Shown here piece after piece: positions 1 to 6,661 of a stretch of DNA of 7,813 bases. A program made the translations under genes and the position numbers. Position 1 is the first letter of the stretch. Every line of letters begins with the position of its first letter. The notes beneath the pieces are model-generated. The model was not told where the DNA came from. It ran no database searches and saw only the letters and a list, made by a program, of their open reading frames with translations. The DNA is from an uncultured Lachnospiraceae bacterium (GTDB lineage Bacteria > Bacillota > Clostridia > Lachnospirales > Lachnospiraceae), in contig CALFCS010000087.1 in assembly GCA_937950565.1 (NCBI GenBank), positions 1 to 7,813 on the forward strand, written 5' to 3'.

Positions 1-248
1 TGAGCATTTATGAATATGATGAAGAAGAACATATGCGGATGGAGCGGGAAGAAAGCTGGCAGGAAGGAAAACGTGAAGGAGAACGTGAAGGGAAAAATGA
101 AGGTATAAGAATGGGAATAGAAGCGTTAATAGAAGCTTATCAGGAGTTTGGACAGTCACCGGAAGATATTTCTGCAAAGCTTGTAGAAAAGTTTCAGATT
201 TCTAAAGAAGAAGCGATTAGACAGGTAGAAGAATATTTTCAGCATTAA
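1..248 (+). CDS. Rpn-type PD-(D/E)XK nuclease / putative transposase, C-terminal fragment
   Basis: This is the end of a gene that begins before the window. The reading frame is open from base 3 and stops at TAA 246-248, leaving about 81 residues. What is visible is a highly charged, Glu/Lys/Arg/Gly-rich stretch (EGKREGEREGKNEG) followed by a short helical tail ending in EEAIRQVEEYFQ. This pattern of repeated EG-x-x units and then a helical tail is typical of the C-terminus of Rpn family recombination-promoting nucleases, also annotated as PD-(D/E)XK transposases, which are common in Lachnospiraceae. The nuclease core and its catalytic acidic residues lie outside the window, so activity cannot be judged. 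An internal ATG at base 33 is very unlikely to be the start because the frame is open upstream with the same composition. The gene ends in its own terminator and is not part of the downstream operon. The family assignment rests on tail style only. Confidence 0.6.
   Translation, partial: SIYEYDEEEHMRMEREESWQEGKREGEREGKNEGIRMGIEALIEAYQEFGQSPEDISAKLVEKFQISKEEAIRQVEEYFQH
63..103 (+). repeat. In-frame 12-bp tandem repeat in the nuclease tail
   Basis: Three consecutive 12-bp units start at 63, 75 and 87, with a 5-bp partial unit at 99. Unit 1 (GAAGGAAAACGT) and unit 2 (GAAGGAGAACGT) differ at one base; unit 3 (GAAGGGAAAAAT) has drifted at three. Each unit encodes EG plus two charged residues (EGKR, EGER, EGKN), so gain or loss of a unit would keep the frame. 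Confidence 0.75.
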
Positions 249-278
249 AACTTAATTATTAATCGGACGGAAAGATGC

Positions 279-315
279 CACCGCAAGACTGGTTTTATAG
301 CCTTGCGGTGTTTTT
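279..315 (+). terminator. Intrinsic terminator of the Rpn-type gene
   Basis: A perfect 9-bp GC-rich stem (CACCGCAAG at 279-287 with CTTGCGGTG at 302-310) encloses a 14-nt loop and is followed at once by TTTTT (311-315). It begins 30 bp after the stop of the nuclease gene and separates that gene from the sensor operon. Confidence 0.88.
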
Positions 316-372
316 GTATGACGGGCAAGCACGTGTTCGAATAAAAACAGATTCAGAATAATCATGGCAGAA

Positions 373-445
373 AAATAAGGAACTTTTTTTGTGGGGAAAA
401 TATTGAAAAGTTCCTTAGAACTATCTTGATAAATAGGGAACTTTT
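373..445. promoter_or_regulatory. Three-copy AAGGAACTTTT element, candidate regulator binding sites
   Basis: Copy A (373-387, AAATAAGGAACTTTT) and copy C (431-445, AAATAGGGAACTTTT) are direct repeats matching at 14 of 15 bases. Copy B lies between them on the opposite strand (406-417, AAAAGTTCCTTA) and is an exact 12-bp reverse complement of bases 376-387. Copy centres are about 30 and 28 bp apart, close to three helical turns each. Copy C fills most of the spacer of the predicted promoter. The arrangement looks like an operator array for a DNA-binding protein; the AraC-type regulator encoded at the end of this operon is the natural candidate, but that link is inference. Confidence 0.55.
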
Positions 446-454
446 AGTTATCAT
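426..454 (+). promoter_or_regulatory. Candidate sigma-A promoter of the sensing operon
   Basis: TTGATA (426-431) and TATCAT (449-454) each match the vegetative consensus at five of six bases and are separated by exactly 17 bp. Transcription would start near 461, giving a leader of about 115 nt before the binding-protein start. A repeat copy (431-445) sits in the spacer, so occupancy of that site should affect polymerase. No promoter of this quality is visible between the three downstream genes. Confidence 0.6.
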
Positions 455-560
455 ATGATGGTGATATTAATGCGATTTGTAGACAGGACAAGGAAGGCGT
501 AGATATTGTCATAGAACTGTGCTTGTACTGTATGAAAACGCAGATTTTTGTATGATTATT

Positions 561-579
561 GGAGCAGGTTTATAGGATG
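561..579 (+). promoter_or_regulatory. Start-deciding region of the solute-binding protein gene
   Basis: An in-frame TTG at 559 would add six residues, but it has no ribosome site of its own and overlaps GGAG (561-564), the best Shine-Dalgarno match. I therefore place the start at ATG 577, about 12 nt after GGAG, slightly long. This start gives a standard lipoprotein signal peptide beginning MKRVKVKE. Confidence 0.6.
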
Positions 580-1896
580 AAAAGGGTTAAAGTAAAGGAA
601 ATTATTGCGGTTCTTCTGGCTTTTGTTCTGGTGTTGTCCGTAGTGGCATGCAGTCGGAATGCAGATGATTCTGTGGCGGGGAGTGCCGAAGATAAGATTA
701 TTACATTCTGGAATATCGGTACCGAGGGTGCAGATAAAGAGGCTCTGCAATATGCGGTAGACGAATTTAACAAGAATACAAAGACAGGCTATAAGGTTGA
801 AGTAGTTTCCATCCAGAATGATAATTATAAGGAAAAGCTTGTGGTGGCTATGAGTTCCGGTGAGTGCCCGGATATGTACACCAGCTGGTCCGGCGGGCCG
901 ATGAATGAATATATTGACGCAGGATTCGCACAGCCACTGGATGAACTGTATGAGGAATATGACTTAAAGGGGCAGTTTATGGAGGCTGCGCTTGCGCAGG
1001 CTACTTATAATGGGAAGTTATATGCTGTTCCTACCTATAATGTATCCCTGGCTGGGGTGTTCTATAACAAAGAAATATTTGAGAAGTATGATCTTGAGGT
1101 TCCCACAACGGTTTCGGAGCTGGAAGCTGTATGTGACAGATTAAAAGAAGAAGGTATTGTACCTTTTGCCCTTGCAAATGAACCGAAATGGACGGGCTCG
1201 ATGTATTTTCAATGCCTGGCGGCGAGATACAGCGGGTTAGAACCATTTCAGGCGGCGGCATCCGGTGAGGGTACTTTCGAAGACGAGTGCTTTCTGTATG
1301 CGGGAAATAAAATCCAGGAATGGGTGAAGAAGGGGTATTTTCCGAAGGGCGTGAATTATCTGAGTGAGGATGACGGGCAGGCAAAGCAGATGATTTATGC
1401 GGAAACAGCCGCGATGCTTCTTGGAGGTTCCTGGTATACCGGAACATTTTCTATAGATGATTCGGAATTTTATAAGAAAATCGGCTGGTTTTCTTTTCCG
1501 GCGGTAGACGGATCGAAAGCAGATTCATCCATTCAGATTGGAACGATTGGGGATCTCTTTGTCTCGTTTAACTGCAAGGGAGAGAAGCTAAAGGCAGCTT
1601 TTGAGTGTGCTTCTTACTACGCAACGGCAGGAGCGAGGAGAAAGATGGTAGAAGTAGGAAAGATTCCGCCTGCAAAAGATGCGAAGGAACTGGTTACGGA
1701 TGGTGTGGTAAAGCAGGTTCTGGATGCGGCGACAAATGCATCGTCAGTGCAGCTCTGGTATGATCAGTACCTGCCGATGGCGGTTGCACAGGTACATTTG
1801 AATACTTGTCAGCAGTTATTTGGTCTGACAATTACGCCGGAGGAAGCATCTGCCACATTTGAACAGGCTATGGAAGATTACATTGCAGGAAAGTAG
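577..1896 (+). CDS. Lipoprotein substrate-binding protein, ABC sugar-type family 1, without permeases
   Basis: This is a 439-residue lipid-anchored extracellular binding protein. The signal peptide has a basic N-terminus (KRVKVK), a hydrophobic core (about 9-23) and the lipobox VVAC with the lipidated Cys at residue 25. The mature part follows the family 1 (MalE/sugar) binding-protein pattern: an opening strand ITFWNIG, then CPDMYTSW, then YNGKLYAVP (144-152), then FYNKEIFEKYDLEVPTTVSEL (from 162), the usual hinge and lobe signature. Full length is normal for the family. The frame closes with TAG immediately followed by in-frame TGA (1894-1899). No permease or ATPase gene accompanies it; instead a sensor kinase and regulator follow 24 bp later, which suggests a role as ligand sensor (or a donor to permeases encoded elsewhere). 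The ligand is unknown; a mono- or oligosaccharide is the family expectation. The aromatic-rich WTGSMYFQ and GGSWYTG stretches fit a carbohydrate pocket, by inference. Confidence 0.88.
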   Translation: MKRVKVKEIIAVLLAFVLVLSVVACSRNADDSVAGSAEDKIITFWNIGTEGADKEALQYAVDEFNKNTKTGYKVEVVSIQNDNYKEKLVVAMSSGECPDMYTSWSGGPMNEYIDAGFAQPLDELYEEYDLKGQFMEAALAQATYNGKLYAVPTYNVSLAGVFYNKEIFEKYDLEVPTTVSELEAVCDRLKEEGIVPFALANEPKWTGSMYFQCLAARYSGLEPFQAAASGEGTFEDECFLYAGNKIQEWVKKGYFPKGVNYLSEDDGQAKQMIYAETAAMLLGGSWYTGTFSIDDSEFYKKIGWFSFPAVDGSKADSSIQIGTIGDLFVSFNCKGEKLKAAFECASYYATAGARRKMVEVGKIPPAKDAKELVTDGVVKQVLDAATNASSVQLWYDQYLPMAVAQVHLNTCQQLFGLTITPEEASATFEQAMEDYIAGK

Positions 1897-1920
1897 TGAG
1901 ACAAGAGAAGGGGAAAGATT

Positions 1921-3702
1921 ATGAAGCGGGAAAAACGTGTCGATACATGGAGCCTGAAAAAGAAAATGGTTTTCTTTTTTTCTTGGCTTTTGATTGCAGC
2001 CTCTGCGGTGATCCTGATATCGTCTACTTTATCTGCAGTGAAGCGAATCACAACACAGTCCAAGGAGATGGCGAGAGAAGAGCTGCAGATGCTTGCCTCT
2101 AATTATGAGGATACCTTGGATCAATATCAGAATCTGGCCGTTGCGATTGTTATCGATGATAAGATGCAGGATTACATAAAAAGTTCACAAGCTGTTGATG
2201 AGAATTATGAACAAAAAGCGAATATTCTCTATGATTTCTTCTTGAATATGATAAATGTACAGGGCAATATGAATTTTGCCGCTGCAGTAAAGGAAGGCAG
2301 TGGGGATTACGTATATAAAGGTAACAGCAGCGTGACAGACTCCAGGTTTGACGAAGTATACCGACAGGATTATGAAGCGAGTACCCGGACCAAACCGGGA
2401 AGCGCTGTAAAAATGAGCTTTGGAGACAATTATTTTCGGGATAAGGATTGTACGCTTACTTTATACCATCCGATTTATTCCACATCTGCAATTGGAACCC
2501 CTCTTGGAATGCTTGTGTTAAATCTTAATGATAGTCTTGTAGAAGAGATTCGAAGGGAAGACGCAGACGGACGATCTAAGAGAATACTGGTTGATCAGGA
2601 AGGGACAAGGCTGGCGGCAGCTGATAAGGAAACGATTGGGGACAGGGTTTCTTATGCACATAAACTCAAAGGAAGCAGCGGAAGTTTTTGGGAAAACGGC
2701 AATCTTGTAAATTACCAGAAAATAGGACAATGGGGATTTTATCTGGTGAGTGAGATACCTTTGGCTGAATTATACAGGAACGGTTCTGCAGTTGTATTGC
2801 TTCTGGTTCTGATTGTTCTGGTGGTTACTTTCTTTGCTGTTCTGATTGTAAGGAAGATGATGGATTCCTTTTATGAGCCAATTAACCGGGTAGTGAAGGT
2901 TATGGATGATGTCGTGAAGGGACAGTTAGATGTCCGGATTGATAAAAAAAGGATGGATGTGGACAGTCGGAAACTGGCGGAAGGATTTAACACCATGATG
3001 GATGAGATTGACCGGCTGATGGAACAGATTAAGGTGGAACAGCATCAGATTGAGCAAATCCGTTTTGAGGCGCTACAGTCCCAGATTAAACCACATTTTC
3101 TCTATAATACGCTGGAATGTATCCATTGGCAGGCGGTGGCGGATGGGAATGAGGAAATTTCTACAATGGTCAAGGCGATGGCGAAATACTATCGGATTTG
3201 TCTGAGCAGGGGAAAAGAAATTATTCCGCTGGAGCAGGAGCTGGAGCATATCCGTTCTTATCTGATTATCCAGAATATGCGCTATGATAATATTATCTCC
3301 CTGGAAATTCATATACCGGAGCAATATTACAAAGTAGAAATACCTAAGTTAACCTTGCAGCCTTTGGTGGAAAATGCGATTTATCATGGAATCCGCGTCC
3401 GGGAAGGGAAAAAGGGAACGGTCACATTAAATATCCGGGAAGAAGGGAACGAGATTTATCTTTGTATAGCGGATAGCGGTTGTGGAATGCGGCAGGAAGA
3501 GATTGACGAGATGAATCAGTCTATATCGGAATACAAGGAGAATTTCGGTTATGGCGTACGGAATGTAAATAAGAGAATTGAGCTGCTCTTTGGCAGGCAG
3601 TACGGGATTCGCTTTTATCAGGGAGAGCGGGGAGGCGTGACAGTGGAAATTCACATTCCGAAGGAAAAGACAGCAAAAAATGGGGAGGAAGAAGATGTAT
3701 AG
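1921..3702 (+). CDS. YesM-type membrane sensor histidine kinase
   Basis: A 593-residue sensor kinase. Order of parts: cytoplasmic basic start; membrane helix 1 (about 16-38); extracellular sensor region (about 39-288), of a size and style fitting a Cache-type fold; membrane helix 2 (about 290-310); HAMP linker (about 311-366); then a LytS/YesM-type His_kinase dimerisation segment with phospho-acceptor His392 in QIKPHFLYNTLE. The ATP domain shows the N box LQPLVENAIYHG (Asn485), the G1 box IADSGCGM (Asp518) and the G2 box FGYGVRNVNKRI (542-553). All key residues are present, so it should be active. The start at ATG 1921 has AAGGGG (1908-1913) 7 nt upstream. Position between a binding-protein gene and an AraC-type regulator, with an 8-nt overlap into the latter, marks the regulator as its partner. 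In YesM-family systems the extracellular domain senses carbohydrate, directly or through a binding protein; the second route is the likely one here. Confidence 0.93.
   Translation: MKREKRVDTWSLKKKMVFFFSWLLIAASAVILISSTLSAVKRITTQSKEMAREELQMLASNYEDTLDQYQNLAVAIVIDDKMQDYIKSSQAVDENYEQKANILYDFFLNMINVQGNMNFAAAVKEGSGDYVYKGNSSVTDSRFDEVYRQDYEASTRTKPGSAVKMSFGDNYFRDKDCTLTLYHPIYSTSAIGTPLGMLVLNLNDSLVEEIRREDADGRSKRILVDQEGTRLAAADKETIGDRVSYAHKLKGSSGSFWENGNLVNYQKIGQWGFYLVSEIPLAELYRNGSAVVLLLVLIVLVVTFFAVLIVRKMMDSFYEPINRVVKVMDDVVKGQLDVRIDKKRMDVDSRKLAEGFNTMMDEIDRLMEQIKVEQHQIEQIRFEALQSQIKPHFLYNTLECIHWQAVADGNEEISTMVKAMAKYYRICLSRGKEIIPLEQELEHIRSYLIIQNMRYDNIISLEIHIPEQYYKVEIPKLTLQPLVENAIYHGIRVREGKKGTVTLNIREEGNEIYLCIADSGCGMRQEEIDEMNQSISEYKENFGYGVRNVNKRIELLFGRQYGIRFYQGERGGVTVEIHIPKEKTAKNGEEEDV
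3684..3697 (+). promoter_or_regulatory. Ribosome site deciding the regulator start, inside the kinase gene
   Basis: GGAGG (3684-3688) lies 6 nt before ATG 3695. An upstream in-frame ATG at 3680 would add MGRKK but overlaps this site and lacks one of its own. Starting at 3695 gives MYRLLIVDDE, the exact usual beginning of a receiver domain. The start codon overlaps the kinase tail by 8 nt (3695-3702), so translation of the two proteins is probably coupled. Confidence 0.85.
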
Positions 3703-5269
3703 GCTTTTAATTGTAGATGATGAGAAAATGATACGAATGGGAATCAAGAACGGTGTGTCATGGAATGAACTTGGAATCAGCGAGGTGTACACTGCCGCAT
3801 CTGCGAGGGAAGCTTTGGGAGTGATAGAAGAGCAGCATCCGCAGATTATGATAACGGACATCAGTATGACGGAAATGAGCGGTCTGGATTTGATTGCCGC
3901 AATCCGAAAAGACAGTGCAAATGATGAGATGCGGATTCTTGTGCTCACCGGATATGACCGTTTTGACTATGCAAGAGAGTGTTTGCGTATGAAAGTACAT
4001 AATTTTCTTTTGAAGCCGATTGATGAGCAGGAGCTGAAAGAAAGTGTCGAAGAACAGATTCGTATTCTGGAAAAGGAGAGAAAAGAAAATTTATTAAAGA
4101 ATGAGAAAGTTTTGGCAGAGGCTGCCGGAAGACAGTTGCAGCTGGAGAGTTTTATGCGTGACGTGGTGCATCAGAGAATTAAGGATGTGGCAGGAAAATG
4201 GCCGGAGGAGCTGGAACAGAAGAGGCATCATCCGGCAGTTGCAGCGGTTTTGATTCTGGACATTTACATGGATATAAAGAATGAATCGGAAGAAAGATTC
4301 CGTGAGTTTGAAATTAGAAAAAGCTGTCTGGATCTGATAGATGCACGGGGAATAGGCGTTACTTTCTATGATGATAATGGCAGAATTGTTATGGTATTCC
4401 AGTCTGATCAGAACAAACAAAGTGTAATGGAAAGTGTACAGGAGATCACAGAGATTCTGGAGAATGAACATGGTGTCAGGCTCCGGGTTCTTCTCGGAGG
4501 CGAGGTGGAGAGTCTTGAACAGATTTCTGCTTCTTATAAGGAGGCGCTGCTTTTTCTCAAGCAGGAACAAAAGGAAATTGAAAAGATTATAAGAATCGGG
4601 AAAGATAAAAACCGGGAAAATATGATTCAGGACGTATACAGAGAATTCAAAATATCTATGTGTGATAATATCGCCGATGGAGAAAGGCTGATGCAGATTT
4701 ATGAGAAATTCTGCCGGGCGATGACTGCTTATAATTTGTCAGACAGGCAGATACAAATCTGGTGTTTTGAAATGTCATGCGCCATTTATTATACATATGT
4801 GACTGCAACCGGGGAGACGCCGGAGTGTCAATTGAATGATCTGGCGAAAGCAATCAATGGCCTGGACAGAGAGATGGTCTATGAGCTTACAGGTTCTTTT
4901 ATCCGTAAGCTTGCGCTTGGAAGAGAAGGGAAACGTCATGAGATTGTGGAAAAGGCAAAACGTTACATTGATATGCATCTGGATGAAGACTTATCTATTG
5001 TAGGATTGTCAGAGATGGTTTACGTCTCTCCAAGCTACTTTTCCAGATTATTTAAGAAGGTGCTGGGGGAAGGCTGCAACGAATATATCGTGCGCCAGAG
5101 AATTGAAAAGTCAAAATATTTCCTGGAGACTACAGAGATGCAGATTGGGGAAATTGCAAAGATGGTGGGATACAAAAATGTTAATTATTTTTCGCTTGCC
5201 TTTAAAAAGTATAATGGAATGTCACCTGCAAAATATCGGGAGATGGCGGAAAATACAACCTATGCATAA
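3695..5269 (+). CDS. YesN-type response regulator, receiver plus AraC-family DNA-binding domain
   Basis: A 524-residue transcription regulator. The N-terminal receiver domain (about 1-122) has the acidic pair Asp8/Asp9, phospho-acceptor Asp55 in MITDISM, Thr85 in VLTGYD and Lys107 in FLLKPID, so the phosphorylation switch is complete. A charged helical linker (about 111-145) follows. The middle region (about 150-410) is poorly conserved but contains RVLLGGEVESLEQISASYKEA, a stretch resembling the GGDEF-like middle segment of YesN and CdaR-type regulators. The C-terminal AraC-type double helix-turn-helix (about 417-518) reads from EIVEKAKRYIDMHL through LSEMVYVSPSYFSRLFKK and IGEIAKMVGYKNVNYFSLAFKK to the family ending GMSPAKYRE. 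It is the last gene of the operon and the evident partner of the kinase upstream. Family members usually activate carbohydrate transport or hydrolase genes. Candidate targets are its own promoter region (the repeats at 373-445) and transporter genes outside this window. Confidence 0.93.
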   Translation: MYRLLIVDDEKMIRMGIKNGVSWNELGISEVYTAASAREALGVIEEQHPQIMITDISMTEMSGLDLIAAIRKDSANDEMRILVLTGYDRFDYARECLRMKVHNFLLKPIDEQELKESVEEQIRILEKERKENLLKNEKVLAEAAGRQLQLESFMRDVVHQRIKDVAGKWPEELEQKRHHPAVAAVLILDIYMDIKNESEERFREFEIRKSCLDLIDARGIGVTFYDDNGRIVMVFQSDQNKQSVMESVQEITEILENEHGVRLRVLLGGEVESLEQISASYKEALLFLKQEQKEIEKIIRIGKDKNRENMIQDVYREFKISMCDNIADGERLMQIYEKFCRAMTAYNLSDRQIQIWCFEMSCAIYYTYVTATGETPECQLNDLAKAINGLDREMVYELTGSFIRKLALGREGKRHEIVEKAKRYIDMHLDEDLSIVGLSEMVYVSPSYFSRLFKKVLGEGCNEYIVRQRIEKSKYFLETTEMQIGEIAKMVGYKNVNYFSLAFKKYNGMSPAKYREMAENTTYA

Positions 5270-5278
5270 AAGACAGAG

Positions 5279-5323
5279 ACAGCAAGTGATAAAAATCAGA
5301 TTCAGACTTTTATCACTTGCTGT
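5279..5323. terminator. Hairpin between convergent genes, likely bidirectional terminator
   Basis: Bases 5279-5294 and 5308-5323 form a perfect 16-bp stem with a 13-nt loop. On the + strand it begins 9 bp after the regulator stop and is followed by a moderately U-rich tail (TTGTATTCATTT). On the minus strand the tail is weaker but contains CTTTT. The right arm and part of the loop are the last seven codons and stop of tmcAL. GC content of the stem is low (its inner end is AAAA/TTTT), so efficiency may be modest. Confidence 0.7.
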
Positions 5324-6546
5324 TTGTATTCATTTATAAAAGGCGTCTGGTATTTGTCTGTAACAACGCTTTCATATAAGTCAGAAGCATAGATATCCTG
5401 GCGGAGCATTTGTGTTCCGACGTCCGTCAGGGTATCTGTCTGCGTAAGCTTTGTAAGAAGCGGTATCCGGGAATGTTTCTTAAGCAGGCTCAACAGCTCA
5501 GTGCTGTCCTCTCTGAATCCCAGAATATGCGCATACTGGCAGGCCCCGGTAGCCCGGTAGGTTTCCATATCGTTCTTTGTAATGCCAAGAAGGATATGAA
5601 GCAGGCAGCGGCTGATGCGTGTATAAGTCATATCTTTTGTTTTGAGCAGCCCGCAGAACTGTTCGAAGCTCTTGTAGTCATTGAGCAGTCTGATTATCCG
5701 GTGTGCAATATCCTTAGTGACATCCAGATATTGTGTCAGTGTATTTTTATTTTCCAGTAAAAGCTTTTGCTTTAATAATAAAGAAAAATCATTTGCATGG
5801 ACAGGGTAGCGGACGCCGTAAGTATCTTTTAATATCTGCATGGAGGAAGCAGGAAGCTGTTCTTCCAGCCGGGAGAAAATAAAGTTGGAATTTTCAAACT
5901 GGCTGCGGATGGCGGACGCAGAGCTGTACTGCTCTGATAAATCTTTATCGTGATATCCGGATTCCATGCGCCTGATTGTATAAGCTTTGATCGTGCTGTC
6001 GCTTTGATACAGCGCTTTCAGATATTCAATTCCGAGTATATTATTTGGTTGTTCCAGCACGGCAGCAGGATAGTCTGCTCCCAGATAGGTATTCAGATAA
6101 GTGTTCAGTGCATGCTGTCTGGCGGCGGGAAAAGGAAGTCCTTCACGCAGAAATGTATGGAGGCTTTTTTTATATTCATCGGGTTCTTTTTCGATAATCC
6201 GGGCAGTTTGTGTTAAAATATCTATATTACCACATTCACTGCCAAAGCAGATAGAATGGATACAGCCAAGCTGATTCAGCAGGGAGACAGCTCCCGTGGC
6301 AAAGTATTCTGCGCTTCCTGTGGCATAAGGAACGGGAAGCTCAATAACAGCGGAAGCGCCGGACAGAAGCGCCATGCGGGCGCGGAGATGCTTCGGCATA
6401 ATGGCAGGTGTACCGCGCTGTACATAGTTTCCGCTCATAACGACAAGCACTGCATCAGCGCCTGTAATTTCCCTGGCTTTTTGAATATGATAGAAATGTC
6501 CATTGTGAAAAGGATTGTATTCTGCTATCAGTCCGACAACTTTCAT
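5302..6546 (-). CDS. tmcAL: tRNA(Met) cytidine acetate ligase TmcAL (YlbM/DUF795 family)
   Basis: This 414-residue cytoplasmic enzyme matches the TmcAL family, which uses ATP and acetate to form acetyl-adenylate and makes N4-acetylcytidine at the wobble base (C34) of elongator tRNA-Met; the founding case is Bacillus subtilis YlbM. Visible signatures are the nucleotidyltransferase-like opening GLIAEYNPFHNGH (5-17) with the HxGH-type motif H14-N-G-H17, VVMSGNYVQRGTPAIMPK (35-52), the IELPVPYATGSAEYFATGAV stretch, and PNNILGIEYLKAL (from 167). Length is normal and no motif is broken. The start ATG (6544-6546) has AAGGAG (6553-6558, minus strand) 6 nt upstream. It is transcribed alone, convergent with the sensing operon and divergent from thrC. 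The stop TGA lies in the loop of the shared hairpin. There is no apparent functional link to either neighbour. Confidence 0.92.
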   Translation of the reverse strand: MKVVGLIAEYNPFHNGHFYHIQKAREITGADAVLVVMSGNYVQRGTPAIMPKHLRARMALLSGASAVIELPVPYATGSAEYFATGAVSLLNQLGCIHSICFGSECGNIDILTQTARIIEKEPDEYKKSLHTFLREGLPFPAARQHALNTYLNTYLGADYPAAVLEQPNNILGIEYLKALYQSDSTIKAYTIRRMESGYHDKDLSEQYSSASAIRSQFENSNFIFSRLEEQLPASSMQILKDTYGVRYPVHANDFSLLLKQKLLLENKNTLTQYLDVTKDIAHRIIRLLNDYKSFEQFCGLLKTKDMTYTRISRCLLHILLGITKNDMETYRATGACQYAHILGFREDSTELLSLLKKHSRIPLLTKLTQTDTLTDVGTQMLRQDIYASDLYESVVTDKYQTPFINEYKQQVIKV

Positions 6547-6568
6547 GGTAATCTCCTTGTAAAATTAT

Positions 6569-6597
6569 TTGAAATTTATTATACTATAAAGGATAAT
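6569..6597 (+). promoter_or_regulatory. Candidate thrC promoter
   Basis: TTGAAA (6569-6574) and GATAAT (6592-6597) each match consensus at five of six bases, with a 17-bp spacer. The start would be near 6604, leaving a leader of about 58 nt before thrC. This is too short for a T-box or a full attenuator, and I see no terminator-like hairpin in it. The promoter interleaves with the tmcAL promoter on the other strand. Confidence 0.55.
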
Positions 6598-6606
6598 AAT
6601 TGTCTG
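6578..6606 (-). promoter_or_regulatory. Candidate tmcAL promoter
   Basis: Read on the minus strand, CAGACA (6601-6606) and a perfect TATAAT (6578-6583) are spaced by 17 bp. The -35 box is weaker (four of six). Transcription would start near 6571, giving a leader of about 25 nt that contains the AAGGAG ribosome site. Confidence 0.55.
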
Positions 6607-6661
6607 CATATAGAGATGTAGCAATATGGATTTAGAGATAAAAAGAGAAATGAGGTAAAAA

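Larger units (their letters stand above)
316..558. other. Intergenic control region upstream of the sensing operon
   Basis: About 240 bases hold no convincing gene. Positions 316-372 show nothing I recognise. Positions 373-454 carry a three-copy repeat and a promoter, annotated separately. From about 461 to 576 there would be an untranslated leader of roughly 115 nt. I see no known riboswitch fold or strong hairpin in that leader, and no tRNA or other RNA gene in the region. Confidence 0.6.

Noticed and set aside
348..357. CAGATTCAGA occurs at 348-357 and again in the terminator loop at 5297-5306.
   Set aside because: A 10-base match with unrelated contexts and no extension is compatible with chance in a window this size.
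371..417. The A/B hairpin is followed on the minus strand by TTTTT (371-375), resembling a minus-strand terminator.
   Set aside because: No minus-strand gene lies upstream of it, the stem is weak, and the third copy in the promoter spacer is better explained by protein binding.
376..445. The middle repeat copy (406-414) could pair with either the first or the third copy, like an attenuator with two competing stems.
   Set aside because: The predicted transcription start (about 461) lies downstream of all copies, so this RNA would not be made from that promoter. The stems are AT-rich and no + strand U-tract follows.
455..502. Short frame starting ATGATGGTG, 15 codons, before the binding-protein gene.
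   Set aside because: Its first ATG lies upstream of the predicted transcript start, it has no ribosome site and shows no leader-peptide feature.
1031..1447. 138-residue minus-strand frame inside the binding-protein gene.
   Set aside because: Proline/serine/histidine-rich composition is typical of antisense shadow; the opposite frame is a clear family 1 binding protein.
3427..3948. 173-residue open frame on the minus strand across the kinase/regulator junction.
   Set aside because: It is antisense to two well-supported genes with intact motifs, shows no recognisable domain and has no ribosome site.
4094..4570. 158-residue minus-strand frame inside the regulator.
   Set aside because: It is a shadow of the regulator coding frame, with low-complexity composition and no motif.
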